Source: Eupeodes corollae (Eukaryota > Arthropoda > Insecta > Diptera > Syrphidae). Taken from it: a DNA stretch of 64,000 bases. This document shows, in pieces, positions 31,957 to 42,635 of this stretch. Made by a program: the position numbers and the translations under genes. Every line of letters starts with the position of its first letter. Positions within the stretch are counted from its first letter, which is position 1. The notes under the pieces were generated by a model. That model was given only the letters and a program-made list of their open reading frames with translations, was not told the DNA's origin and did no database searches. The stretch lies in assembly GCF_945859685.1 (NCBI RefSeq), contig NC_079147.1:82080315-82144314 (forward strand). The letters are read 5' to 3'.

Positions 31957-33545
31957 TGGGAATGAAAACTACCTTTACTTCTCTCCATCGCTGAGGTATA
32001 TAGACCAGATATAGTTATATCGATTGTAAGTGGGGCTCTCAATCGAAGACAGTTCTGTGGACGTGCACAGCCGTTTTACCTATTTTGTCTTATGGATCCA
32101 TTGTGTGGTGGCCTGCTCTTAACAAGAATCACAATATCAAGAAACTAAAACAGGTTCAAAAAATAACTAGCCTCAGCACTACAGGGCCCTTCAATCCTGC
32201 CCAACAGATGCGTTAAATGTTATTCTGCACATCCTACCAATAGCCCTACATCTTAAATATTTAGTATTGTGCAGCGCGCTGAGGCTTAAAGAATAAAAGT
32301 GTTGGCTTCCAGACCCTATGGGCATGGCAACACTAACGAACTAATTTCAGAGGATAACTTTGCGGTGGCTACCGGTTACTGCACCCTTGCCTTAGTAAAG
32401 ATTTTAAAGTCATCTTTCTTGCCAAAAAGGTTTTGGAGTGTGGTTACGAAAGACTTCTATAGCACTATCTTTACTGGCGGGTCAAGTCTTTTCGGCTACC
32501 TAATAGTGCCAGTGTATTTCAAGCTCAATTAATAACAATCAGAGAAGTATGCAAAATAGTAAAATCAAACCCAAACTAAAATAGAAACACGGCTACCGGC
32601 ACTGACAGCCAGGCGATTTGTATGGCATCAATTCAGCGACAACATCCTAGGGCCTGATTATGGGATTCGCCACGAATCGTTTTGCTATCAAGTTTGCATG
32701 TTTCAAGTATTGCCTTCACTTTCGCCTTCTTCGTTTTGAATTCGACCAATTAGCTAATTTGAAATGGAATAATGTTTGTTGACGAGTTAAAATCCGACAG
32801 CTTTTTTTTGTTTATTAATATTCACTGTTCGATTTCGTGGATTTTGATTGTAATTATATAAAAATATGAGTTAACTTTATTTTAATTTTCTTGTAATTTA
32901 TCCACAATAAAACATAAAATTTAAAAATTTATTCAAGGAACGATAAAAACAAACAAATCGACATCAATTCTTGACTTTCGTGGAGTTTATGAAGAAAAAC
33001 CAAAAGTGTCAAATCACTGAAAAATCATATGAAATACTGGCCGAGTCGAATTTGAAAACAATCCGCCGCGAACCTCATAATCAGGTCCCCGTTTACTGTT
33101 CCAACAATTTCGGGATGTACTATCCAGCCTCCACATCAACATCAACATCAACATTTTGTTTGGATCATTTTTGCGGCATCATTTTTCTGACAGAATCTAA
33201 CCGCAGCTGGAACAGCTTAACGAACTGTACTATATCCAGGAAGATAATATGGCCTACCTATAACAAAAAAACAATCTATCGAACATGTAGACGCAGACAT
33301 GATATAGCCAACGGTCAATGCAATATGTACCGGACAGAAGTATTCCTAACAATACTTACTGCCTTAGCTGCGGAGACTACCATTAAAGTTAAACTGTGAT
33401 TCACTTTCTTCGTAAATGTCCTGTCCTGTCCAGTTCTAGAATGTTAAGCTTCGGAAGTGTATTCCTTAAAGAGCTTTATGAATTTCCCGAGATGAAAATC
33501 AAGGACCTTATTTCATTTCTGAACGTCATAATATTTCTTTTTATC
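31957..33545 (+). pseudogene. LOA/R1-like LINE relic (RT tail, RNase H and C-terminus)
   Basis: The plus strand reads TAVLPILSYGSIVWWPALNK (32080-32130) and LKQVQKITSLSTTGPFNPAQ, then a degraded region where RNase H is expected (32300-32560). After an inserted MITE (32650-33088) it resumes with a Cys-rich YCLSCGDYH-like segment near 33345 and ends HFLRKCPVLSSSRMLSFGSV and EFPEMKIKDLISFLN (33410-33530). This is the standard C-terminal tail of LOA/R1-type LINEs. Orientation is opposite to the LINE relic at 25395-26300, so they are separate copies. Stops and frameshifts are frequent. Confidence 0.7.
32650..33088. mobile_element. Harbinger-like MITE
   Basis: The left end GGGCCTGATTATGGGATTCG and the right end reversed, GGACCTGATTATGAGGTTCG, match at 17 of 20 positions, and similarity continues for about 10 more bp. 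The interior (439 bp in all) is non-coding. Ends beginning GGGCCTGATTATG are typical of insect Harbinger MITEs as far as I recall. No matching 3-bp target duplication could be read. It interrupts the LINE relic. Confidence 0.65.
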
Positions 33546-33589
33546 TTAGGTCAAATGAATTTATGGTACCAGATTTTAAGAAATGTTCA

Positions 33590-34080
33590 TACAATTTAAG
33601 AATTATTTCTTAAACTTTTTATTTTTTCTTTTAAGAAATGCTCATAAAAATCATGAATTATTTCTTTAATTTAATGTTTTTTTCCATAAATTTCGAAAAA
33701 AAATCAATTAAATGTTTCCTAAAATTTATATTCAATTAAATTTATGAAATAAATCATTAAATATATACGAATTATTTCTTAAATTTTAGGAAACATTTCA
33801 TTAATTTCTGGAAAAAGTAGGTAAAATGTTTCTTAAAATTTATGAAATAAATCAATGATCTATTTCATAAATTTTATGATTTCTTATTTATATTGGAAAA
33901 AATTGAGTAAAATGTTTCCTTAAATTTTTGAAATAAATCATTAAATGTATGAATTATTTCTTAAATTTTAGGAAATATTTCATTAATTTCCGGAAAAAGT
34001 AAGTGAAATGTTTCTTAAAATGTATGAAATAAATCAATAATAAATATGAATTATTTCATAAAGTTGTAGATTGTTTTCAA
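33590..34080. repeat. AT-rich repeat array near SAM-like gene copy 2
   Basis: Units of about 110 bp with AATTATTTCTTAAATTTTAGG, AAACATTTCATTAATTTC and ATGTTTCTTAAAATTTATG motifs occur three to four times. Style is the same as the arrays in the 26301-31956 unit, though the unit sequence differs. Confidence 0.65.
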
Positions 34081-34662
34081 TTTATAAAACGTATGATAGA
34101 TTACCATTTCAATCCTTCAGATCATTCCTGAAAAATAAAATTGATTACAAACAGGAAACCAACAGAAAAGAAACAACCCAATTTGAAAAACAGCAACGAA
34201 ATCTGAAATTCTCAGTAGTTAAATAAAAGAAATGCTTTAGTTTAAACGTTATAAAAATGTTTTATTATTAAACTTAAAATAAACAACGAGTTTCTACTAA
34301 ATAAACTATGTACACACATATTTACATAAAAATAAATTAAAATTAAATTCTTTTAAATATTTTTTAATTCCTCGGATAATATAATTACTTGTTTAATCTT
34401 TGGATTAAAACAAATAGGTTAAGTTTAGAAAAAATAAGTCTATTTTAATTTTTTTTAGATTTTAAGTAATTTTTATTTAGTTATAAGTTTTAACACAAAT
34501 AAATTAATTAGCTTAAGTTTAGGTAGAACAAGACTGATCTTCACTGCGCGCAAGTTGAATCAAAAGTAATTAAAGTAAGCGAAAGGAAAATTATAAGATA
34601 AGCCAAGATAAGGTGATGAGCTGAATAAAAGCTCTGTCTATTATTCAGGCGCCATCTGGTAG
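34081..34662. other. AT-rich, no gene seen
   Basis: Homopolymer-rich DNA lying just downstream of SAM-like gene copy 2 (read on minus); it may hold its 3' UTR. AATAAA-type hexamers are plentiful, so none can be singled out. Confidence 0.4.
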
Positions 34663-35535
34663 CTAGGCAGATATATCTACCGCATTTAAAAAACTTTTAA
34701 ACTGGTATTTAATACCATCTAAAATATTAATATTAATACCATATTAAAATATTGTTAAATTTAAAATGTTCTTCACCTATTCCGATTATAAACGGCTGGA
34801 TGCTCTGATGTTTACTTAATAGGAAGTTGTTGTGGTCGTCCAGTTCCTGTGAGGTTTTGGCTTGATATAAAAATGCCTCCTGAGAGCTCTTCACTGTTAA
34901 CTTGAGAACATTCGCTTTCCCATCAAGGTTTCTTTTGACACTTTTTTGCGTTTGGAAGAGGTAGGCCTGGCAGCACCACATTATTTTTATGGATGCATCA
35001 TCTGAAAAGGTAGAAAGAAAGAAGTTTATATTAGTAAAATTTAAATATATTGTAAGATTTAAAAAATCGAAATAGAAGAGAGATTTTTACGAATTATTTT
35101 TTATTTTAAATCTTCCTTGAATATCGATGAAAATGAAAATGTTTTTTTTTTTTAAGATGTTAGTTAAAGTTACAATTACCATTTGCCACATCTTCTTCCG
35201 AGTTGCTTTGAAGCAGCTACAGTACAGCTTTCTCCTTGATATTTTTTTCTTGAAGTAAAAATTGTTTCAGTTAAAGGATTTATTCGGGCCATCTCGTGAC
35301 CACCCCTGGTCGTTTGCCGAACATCACCTCAAAATCCTTGTTTATCTGAAAAAAAAATATTGGTTTTCATTTCAAAAATCATTTTTTTTAATAATGTAAA
35401 ATACATAACTTACGAGTTGGTAGCCAATTGGTTTTTTGTATTCTGGCCAATTCTTAAAAACCTCCGTTAAGGAAGCTGAGTTTTTTATTCCCTGTAGCCG
35501 AAATTGACTACAGGCTTGTCAGCAGCTGTCAAACT
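34663..35535 (-). pseudogene. SAM-like gene family, copy 2 (C-terminal half)
   Basis: Three exons on minus. The first (about 35535-35414) reads QACSQFRLQGIKNSASLTE and VFKNWPEYKKPIGYQL before GTAAGT, colinear with exon D of copy 1 (QACTNYRLNEIQ, KWPYYKKPLGFRL). The second (35345-35180) starts INKDFEVMFGKRPGVVTRWP and has stops. The third (35001-34663) reads DDASIKIMWCCQAYLFQTQK, SSQEAFLYQAKTSQEL, HQSIQPFIIGIGEEHFKF and, after a frame break at 34733, LDGIKYQFKSFLNAVDI. The N-terminal SAM-like exons are absent. It complements copy 1, which lacks this C-terminus. Confidence 0.65.
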
Positions 35536-36348
35536 GGGGTATTGACAAATACTAATTTTTTTTTTACACTTCACAATTTCAGAAAGTAGTAAGCTTATAG
35601 CAAGCGTCAAACTACGACCAGAGGCTCATCATAAGTGCGTGTTTTAGTTGTTAGTAAAAAATAATACAATTATAGCCTAACACACGCACAAAATACAAAA
35701 CAAAATGAACATTTAACTATTACAGAACAACAAATAAAATGAGAACGTTTACGATAGTGGAGCACTGGTTCTAAACAATGATTTTAATCCCACCTTATTT
35801 AAATTTAAATCTATCGATGAACAGTTTAAGTTATATAAAATGCTCATTCGACTTAAAGCTTCATTCTTCCCATAGTTAGTTCTATGGAAGTCAATATGTA
35901 TAAAATCAAATGTGTGCAGGTGATAAGTTCCGCCCCGGTAGTTCAAATAATGTACACAAGAAAACAAATAAGGCGCATGAATTTCATCATTAATGAGTTT
36001 ATGAAAAAATACTAAGTCATTATTAACACGCCTTTGATGGAGAGATTGCAATAATTGAAGAAGTAGAATACGATGTTCATGGAGGTAGATCATAAGGATA
36101 TTCCCAAGGAAAACCTTTTAGGGCAAAGCGAATAAAATTATGTTGAATTGAATCAATGGGCCCTATCGCGAACGAGATTTCCCGGGAAATATTTCCCACG
36201 TTCTAAAAATTCGTATCGTGAATGATGTTCGAAATTTCCCTCGGAATTTATTGCTATCGTGAACAATATTTGCATGGGAAATTTGATGTGATTTCTCTGG
36301 AATTTTTCCGCATTTATTTTGGCGGAGAAATTAAGGCGAGACGGAGCA

Positions 36349-36591
36349 ATGTAAGTGCATTTGAAATTTTTTTGATAAATAAAAACAATTTTTTAATTTT
36401 ATTATAGGACGAACTCAACAAATCAAAACCAATTAGAACTTCTGGTTAGTTTTATGGAAAAGAATACGGATATAGCGACTGGATTTACCACCTGCAGAGA
36501 AAAAGAAGATTTGGCAAAGTTTTGGAAGAAAACGGAGACTGAGCTCAACAGCCTTGGTCCACCAATCAAATCCGTATCCGATTGGAAAAAA
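36349..36591 (+). pseudogene. Myb/SANT gene exons 1-2 of Harbinger 2
   Basis: Exon 1 ends in AT (36349-36350) before GTAAGT. Intron 1 (36351-36407, 57 nt) ends TTATAG and exon 2 starts with G, so ATG is split exactly as in Harbinger 1. Exon 2 reads MTNSTNQNQLELLVSFMEKN, then LAKFWKKTETELNSLGPP and SDWKK at 36591, followed by a GTAATA donor in phase 0, the same intron position as in element 1. The exon carrying the rest of the Myb/SANT domain is deleted. Confidence 0.8.
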
Positions 36592-36630
36592 GTAATATTT
36601 TTTTACAAAATTTACAAAAATTTTACTCAC

Positions 36631-36752
36631 AGTTCTTGTGGTAGCTCCAAGGGGTTGGAATTATTCCTTAATTCGCGTCTTATAGACCTGATTTCACTTT
36701 TTTTTGTTTCTTCCTCCTCCACCGCCAGTAATACAAATCCTATGCTATGCAT
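36631..36752 (-). pseudogene. HARBI1-like transposase exon 1 of Harbinger 2
   Basis: On minus, ATG at 36752-36750 opens MHSIGFVLLAVEEEETKKSE, then IRSIRRELRNNSNPLELP ending at a GTGAGT donor near 36630. The RR-x-LR-N-x-S-NPLELP motif is typical of the first exon of Harbinger transposases. The remaining exons are missing. Confidence 0.7.
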
Positions 36753-38317
36753 TTTAAAGATTTAAAATTCGATCTAACCAAAACAAAAATTATTCCAAAC
36801 AACAAGAAATGTAACTGTCAAAACAGTGTTTTTAGATGGAGTGACTTTTTATTCTTCAAATTCTTCAAGAGTCAAAGAGGACAATTTTATGCTATTTTAT
36901 GCCAATTTTGAGGAAACAAAAGTACCATATAATTCTTCCTTCACATGAAAAAAAAGAATGCATTTTAAATATTCCGGAACGAATAAAGAAAAACCGCAAA
37001 ATGATTTATCCGGAATATTCTGCGGAATAAAGAAACATAAAATGATGATTCCAAATATTCTTAATGAATAAAGAAACAAAGTTGATGTTTTAAAAGATTT
37101 TACAAATTCATAATAGGGGAAATTTGTTTGGGTTATTGTTTTATTGTACAGGGAATTTCAACTAACAATTAAATTTTTTTTTAATAAAGATCCTATGATA
37201 ACACTGCACACAATTCGAAATTGAGTTCCGAAAAAAAATTGTTTTTTCGATGTTGGTAGTTATTTCCCTGGGAAAAATTTATTCCGAGGGAAATTCACGA
37301 TAACTCGAAATGTTTCTTGGGAATGAAACTTTCCGTGGGAAATAAAATTCCCCGGGAGATTCCCGATAAGGCCCAATACGTTTTCTATGAATTTCGTAAT
37401 AGGTAGTCCATACCTGCGAAGCATATTCAAGATGAGGACGAAAATGGCAATTATACAAAGAAAGAGTAACATAGGGATCATTGAACTCCTTTGCCCAGCG
37501 TTTTATAAAACCAACAATTAACAATAAAATTAATGTGATGTGTAAATTCTAAGTTTGAACAGAAATGTACACCTAAATCTTTAAATGTGGAGACACGACA
37601 TAGTTTTTGCTCTGATATACAGTAGTCAAATACGTTACTGATTAGTTTTTTAGTGAAAGTTATAGTCTGGCATTTTAAAGGGTTGAGTAAAAGGCTATTT
37701 TTCCCACACAAAAATGTGAAACTATCAATGTCGGCTTGTAAAAGAATACGATCATGGTTGGACTTTATTATTTTGAAAATCTTTATATCGTCAGCAAAAA
37801 TGAGAAGTTCACTTGAGCGTAGACATGACGATACATCGTTAATAGACAGGATGAAGAGAAAAGGACCAAGATGGCTTCCCTGGGGAACACCAGATTGAGC
37901 AACAAAAGGTTCAGAATGACAATTTCTAAATTTCACCTCGTAGGATCTGTTTTCAAGGTATGACTTAATGCAAGCTAAGAAAAATGGTGGAAAACCAAGA
38001 GCCTTAAGTGTAAATAAAATAATTCCGTGGCTAAGTTGGTCAAAAGCTTTAGAAAAGTCAGTGTATACACACTCAACTTCATAACCTTGAGGAGATTAGT
38101 AACGGTTGATCTTTTTTTCACAAAACCATGTTGCTGTTCGCAAATGATATTTTTACTAAAATATGCTACGCTTTCACAAACAATTTGTTCAAATACTTTA
38201 GGAATACAAGAAAGCTTTGCAATGGGCCTGTAGTTGCTTATATCCGACTTGTTACCTTTCTTGAAATTAAATGTTTAATGCTAAATGAATATTACGTACA
38301 AATATTTGTTTCATTTA

Positions 38318-39577
38318 CAGCTGTGGAGAACTAATTAGAAACATTACTTGCATCTCATTTCCATATTCACTTTATCACGTGTGACTAGAATAGCGGTATC
38401 CAAACCAGTGTAATGCCAGCGTTATTAGATAATTGTTTGAAAAGCATATTTTGTGCATAAGTCTTTGCAAAGTACACAATAAAATCAAGGTAGAGTGTAA
38501 AAAGTGTTCGTTTCAACTGGTCAACTAATTAGAAACAGTTAAATTATATTTGATTTGGGTGAAATAAAAATAATCTTTTGTTTTTATTTTTTTTTAATTT
38601 TGGAGGTAATTGCAATGTGAAAATTAAAGAGTTGTGATCCTCCTACAAGGAAAGCGATTCTTGAGCTTTGAAAGCTTAAAATGTATAATAGAGCAACTGC
38701 ATCTCAAATGAACTGTTCTGTAAAGAAGGTTTTCAATGCAATTAAGCATTTTCAAAACTTCGGGACTGCTAAAAATGTACCTCGTAAAAAACGGGCCCGT
38801 ACAAGCTGCCAAATAGATCGAGCAATTAGTAGGCTGGCCAAAAAAGACCCAAAAATAATCTCCACAGAGATACAACGCCAACTCTCGGTTGCATTCGATG
38901 TCCCGATAGGGCCACGCACAATCAGAAGAATATTGGTGGAAGTTTTGTTGCATGGTCGTGTCTCGTGTTTCTCGGAAGAAACCGTTAGTAACCGTAATGT
39001 AACGTAGACTTACAATATAGAGTTCGTAAGATCACGCGCCAACTAGACAACAAACGAATGAAAGTACATATTGTGGAGTGGCAAAACTAAAGTAAAAAGG
39101 ATGGTCCAAGATGGTGCACGATGTGTCCGAAGGAAAAAGGTGGATTGGGCCGATGAAAACATGCCAGTGATATGGAAGTTTCAGCAAGACAACGACCCCA
39201 AGCACACTGCTGGAATAACGAAACAGTTCTTTAGGGACCAATGGATACAAGTTCTGGAATGGGCATCATCAAGTGCAGACCTAAATCCGAAAGAGCATCT
39301 TTGGGCCGATGTTAAAAAGCTGTTGCTCTCAAAAATAACTCCAACAATAATGTTCTTTCGAAGGTATTAAAGATAATAATAAGCTGCTTGGAGGGCTATA
39401 CCCGTAGAGCAGTGCAGAAGGCTTATTTCATCAATGGAACGAAGATGTCGGGAAGTTTTGAAGTAAAATGGTTTTGCAACAAGGTACTAAAGATAAATAT
39501 AAGGTAAATGATATTATAAAGTTATAACTTTTATAAGATATGATTTTTCTCTTTGTTTCTAATTAGTTGTCCACCAA
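38318..39577 (+). mobile_element. Tc1-like transposon
   Basis: TA flanks at 38316-38317 and 39578-39579. Inverted ends share GTGGANAACTAATTAGAAACA. Length about 1.26 kb. It carries a broken transposase on plus and lies immediately beyond the 5' limit of the jockey/CR1-like relic. Confidence 0.85.
38640..39370 (+). pseudogene. Tc1-like transposase
   Basis: Two HTH blocks are visible: DPPTRKAILEL...YNRATASQMNCSVKKVFNAI and, after KKRARTSCQIDRAISRLAKK, a paired-like second HTH ending GPRTIRRIL. The frame then breaks (38945-39070), losing the segment with the first catalytic Asp. A second frame has DGARCVRRKK-like residues, WKFQQDNDPKHTAGITKQFF with the second Asp and SADLNPKEHLWADVKKLL with the terminal Glu, consistent with a DD34E core. 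Stops at about 38670 and 39006. Confidence 0.85.
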
Positions 39578-40784
39578 TAAACGCTGTGTTTTTCAAAATA
39601 AAAAATTATGAACATAAGGCCACTCGTGCATTGATTTAAAGTGTTTCCAGTGTTAATTGAAAAGCTTTACTAGTGTCAATAATCACAGCGGTTTTAACTG
39701 TCACAACCAAATTTCAAATGTTAATTTGACACTTTTGTAATATTAAGACAACACATATTCTACGTAAATAAGGGATGAAGACAAAAATACCATAAAATAA
39801 TACAAATCCTTGAACCTCAATTATGCATCGGAGTCATGAAAACGGACAGAAATATTTCTGCATTCCATAATAATTCAAATAATAAAATCAGTAACAAAAT
39901 GTTGGTTCAACAAAAAAGGCAAAATTCAATATGTCTACCGTAATAATATGTGAGATGCCAATGTCACCCAAAACCTATACACTTCTAGGTTAATTTATTC
40001 TTCAAATATAAATAAAAGAATATTAAAATTTCAAGGTATTAATTATTAATTTCGTATGTAATCATTATCTGTCATCTCTATTTCATATTTGAACTCGTTT
40101 GGTTTGATTGGTTTATTGTCAAATGACTCCAATCTCTGCTTTCATGCATAAATCATAAAATTAAACTGAGAAAATTTTGTTTCATTAGAAAACATTCTCT
40201 AACAATGCTTTAATAAATCTATGCTTGCACAAGATTGATAACTGCGAAATTCTCATCAATGACAATAAATAAATATTTCCAAAAATGTTGACATGCAACG
40301 CAAATCAGAAAATATGTTCAAAAATCTAAAGTCAAATACATGCGCTTATAGTTTTATGACATTAATGTGATTGAAAATGAAAAATGCAATTATGAACGGA
40401 CCCTACATTTTTAATATTATTATTTATGTATAAAGTAATATTTCAAACAAAAACAAATCAATTATTTAATTTATTTTGATTTAAAAGAATCTGAAAATTT
40501 TTCACGTCAGTAACAAATATGTTAAGAACTGTTGGTAAGTTTTATTAAGTTCATGTTTCAAATTAATGACTTAAATAGATATAGAACACAAGTGCAAACT
40601 CTTCGGATACATAGTTCTGTCAAATGTTAATAAATAAAAGCAGCCAATATTTCATTCTTTTTTTGACATATGCCGTTTTAGACAGATACTGTCAAAATGA
40701 AATTAATCAAATTATTTTGCCCAATGTGATCTTAAGCAATGCAATAACTGGTGTGGAATCACCATTCTGTCCGTATTTCCAAAG
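39578..40784. other. AT-rich stretch without recognisable genes
   Basis: No ORF over 60 codons is convincing. CTGTCAAA motifs are scattered in both orientations (for example near 39698, 40620 and 40680), but no element boundary was found. Confidence 0.45.
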
Positions 40785-41560
40785 TTAATGGCAACCATTA
40801 TTCTCGAAATAATAAAATCTAAGATCGAGTCTACACTCAAAAGACATCAAACGGGATTTCGCAGTTTTCTTGAACAATCGTCGGAGTACTTATCGCTGAT
40901 TTACCTCATGTTCGTCGATTTTGAAAAGGCCTTCGATTGCATTAGTCGTGATGTTATCTGCAGATCGCTTGTTGCTAGAGGCATTCCTGATAAAATTGTT
41001 GCTATAGTAAAAGAGTCTTACAACAACGCAAGGTGTTTCGTTTTGCACAATGGACACTGGACAGCTTTCCGATGCATTTGAAATGTGACAGGGAGTAAGA
41101 CAGGGTGATGTATTGTCAACGATTCTGTTCTTGCTTGCTATTGATGATGTTATGACTGCTACGGTGGGTGAATGGCTCCTGAATTAAACATTAAGCCAAC
41201 CGCTGTCTTCGTTACATTCTGAAGATCCCGTGGCCACAAACCATATCTAACGATGAACTGTGGCTCAGGACTGGGTAAACAAAATTGGATGTTGACATCG
41301 CGCAGAGAAAGTGGAGCTGGATTGGCCATACATTGAGGAAGCCGGACGACAACATAGCAAAGCAGTGCTTTCAATGAAATCCTCAAGGTAGAAGGCGCCT
41401 GGAAGACCAAGAGAAACATGGAGATCATCTGTCATAAAGGAAGCTCGGTCCCAAAACTTGGAGACGTGGTCCCAGATGAGGTATCGTGCTAGGAATAGAG
41501 AGGGATGGAAGGAAATGGTTGCCGCCCTATGCTCCAGGAGGAGTTAAAGTGCTGCTGCTA
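40785..41560 (+). pseudogene. Internally deleted LINE reverse transcriptase
   Basis: Plus reading has IILEIIKSKIESTLKRHQTG, LMFVDFEKAFDCISRDVI (RT motif with catalytic Asp), ARGIPDKIVAIVKESYNNAR and RQGDVLSTILFLLAIDDVM. The FADD block is missing: at about 41160 the reading jumps to the post-RT tail WIGHTLRKPDDNIAKQCF and RNREGWKEMVAALCSRRS (41300-41540). Clade not determined. It belongs to none of the four family 1 copies. Confidence 0.75.
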
Positions 41561-41666
41561 TCAAATGAGCGTGTCTACCATCGAATTTGTGAGTTTCTAA
41601 GTTTTGTCTAAACCCGATAATACTTTGAAATTTTTCTTGAATTTCAATAACCTTGAAGTTGAGATC

Positions 41667-41974
41667 TAAATAAATAAAAATTGGCTGGTGCTACAGTCCG
41701 TTGGGAACTAGGGTCTAGTGACTTACAACTCTCAACCATTCTTGTGTGCGAGTAATGTTGTCAGGAAAGGAGGGGACCTACAGTTAATATGCCGAATCCA
41801 AACGGCTAATTTGAGAAAACACTTTTTCATGACAAGAGTTACTCTTGGAGAATTTGTCAATTCCTCGCAAGAGGCAGTACCCGTAAAAAGACTTTAGATG
41901 GCATAGGCAGGAATCGAACCCAAGACCTCTAGCATGACAGTCTAACGCACTAACCATCATGCCACGGGTACTAC
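41667..41974 (-). mobile_element. tRNA-derived SINE with LINE-like 3' tail
   Basis: Read on minus, the 5' head (41964-41899) is a tRNA-like sequence: A box GGCATGATGGTTAGTGC (41963-41947), B box GGTTCGATTCC (41920-41910) and pairing ends TGGCATG/TATGCCA. The anticodon position reads GTC. About 190 bp of unrelated body follow, then a 3' segment matching the 3' end of LINE family 1 (CCCTAGTTC...GGACTGTAGC), then an A/T-rich tail. The unit is flanked by a perfect 12-bp direct repeat, GAAGTTGAGATC (41655-41666 and 41975-41986), the target duplication. RNA polymerase III would transcribe it from the A and B boxes. Confidence 0.85.
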
Positions 41975-42000
41975 GAAGTTGAGATCATGTTTGTTGCATA

Positions 42001-42635
42001 TTATCCATCTGTCATTAATATACAAACTGTCAAACCATCGTTCAGCAAGTACACACTATTTGTTGCGGCCACTAATTAAAACTAGATAACAACTTTAAGT
42101 TTTAAAAAGTGACTCCATTGAGATCTAATCCGTGCAAATTCACATCTGACTTTTGAATTTTATCCATCTGTCATTAATATACACACTGTCAAACCATCGT
42201 TCAGCGAGTACACACTATCTGTTGCGGCCACTAATTAAAACTAGATAACAACTTTAAGTTTTAAAAAGTGACTCCGTTAAAATCTAATCCGTGCAAATTC
42301 ACATCTGACTTTTGCATATTATCCATCTGTCATTAATATACACACTGTCAAACCATCGTTCAGCGAGTACACACTATCTGTTTCGGCCACTAAATAAAAC
42401 TAGATAACAACTTTAAGTTTTAAAAAGTGACTCCATTAATATCTAATCCGTGCAAATTCACATCTGACTTTTGCATATTATCCATCTGTCATTAATATAC
42501 ACACTGTCAAACCATCGTTCAGCGAGTAGTAGATAACAACTTTAAGTTTTAAAAAGTGACTCCATTCAAATCTAATCCGTGCAAATTCACATCTGACTTT
42601 TGCATTTTATCCATCTGTCATTAATACCATCTAGC
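42001..42635 (+). repeat. 159-bp tandem repeat, about four copies
   Basis: The start TTATCCATCTGTCATTAAT recurs at 42001, 42160, 42319, 42478 and 42607, giving a unit of 159 bp three times and one of 129 bp that lacks about 30 bp including CACTATCTGTTGCGGCC. Units are very similar (few mismatches), so the array is young or homogenised. Confidence 0.92.

Larger units (their letters stand above)
36158..37374. mobile_element. PIF/Harbinger-type DNA transposon 2 (internally deleted)
   Basis: Left end GGGCCCTATCGCGAACGAG; right end reversed from 37374, GGGCCTTATCGGGAATCTC. AAT flanks both sides (36155-36157 and 37375-37377), a 3-bp target duplication as expected for the superfamily. Subterminal motifs TATCGTGAA (36208, 36252) and ATATTCCGGAA with AATAAAGAAA (36970-37080) recur. 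It holds first exons of both element genes but neither is complete. Confidence 0.88.
35745..38265 (-). pseudogene. Jockey/CR1-like LINE reverse transcriptase relic, split by Harbinger 2
   Basis: Minus reading from 38265: KGNKSDISNYRPIAKLSCIP, QQHGFVKKRSTVTNLL, then SGVPQGSHLGPFLFILSIND and LLIFADDIKIFKI (catalytic FADD near 37795), CQTITFTKKLISNVFDYCIS, and LEYASQVWTTYYEIHRK at about 37430. It continues across the inserted Harbinger element (36158-37374) with DSIQHNFIRFALKGFPWEYP and ends in a C-terminal tail with FFHKLINDEIHAPYLF and FHRTNYGKNEALSRM (about 35850). Stops occur near 37990-38110. Confidence 0.85.

Noticed and set aside
41899..41964. Functional tRNA gene
   Set aside because: The tRNA-like fold is incomplete (66 nt, weak T and anticodon stems), lacks a 3' pol III terminator right after it, and is fused to the SINE body inside a target duplication.
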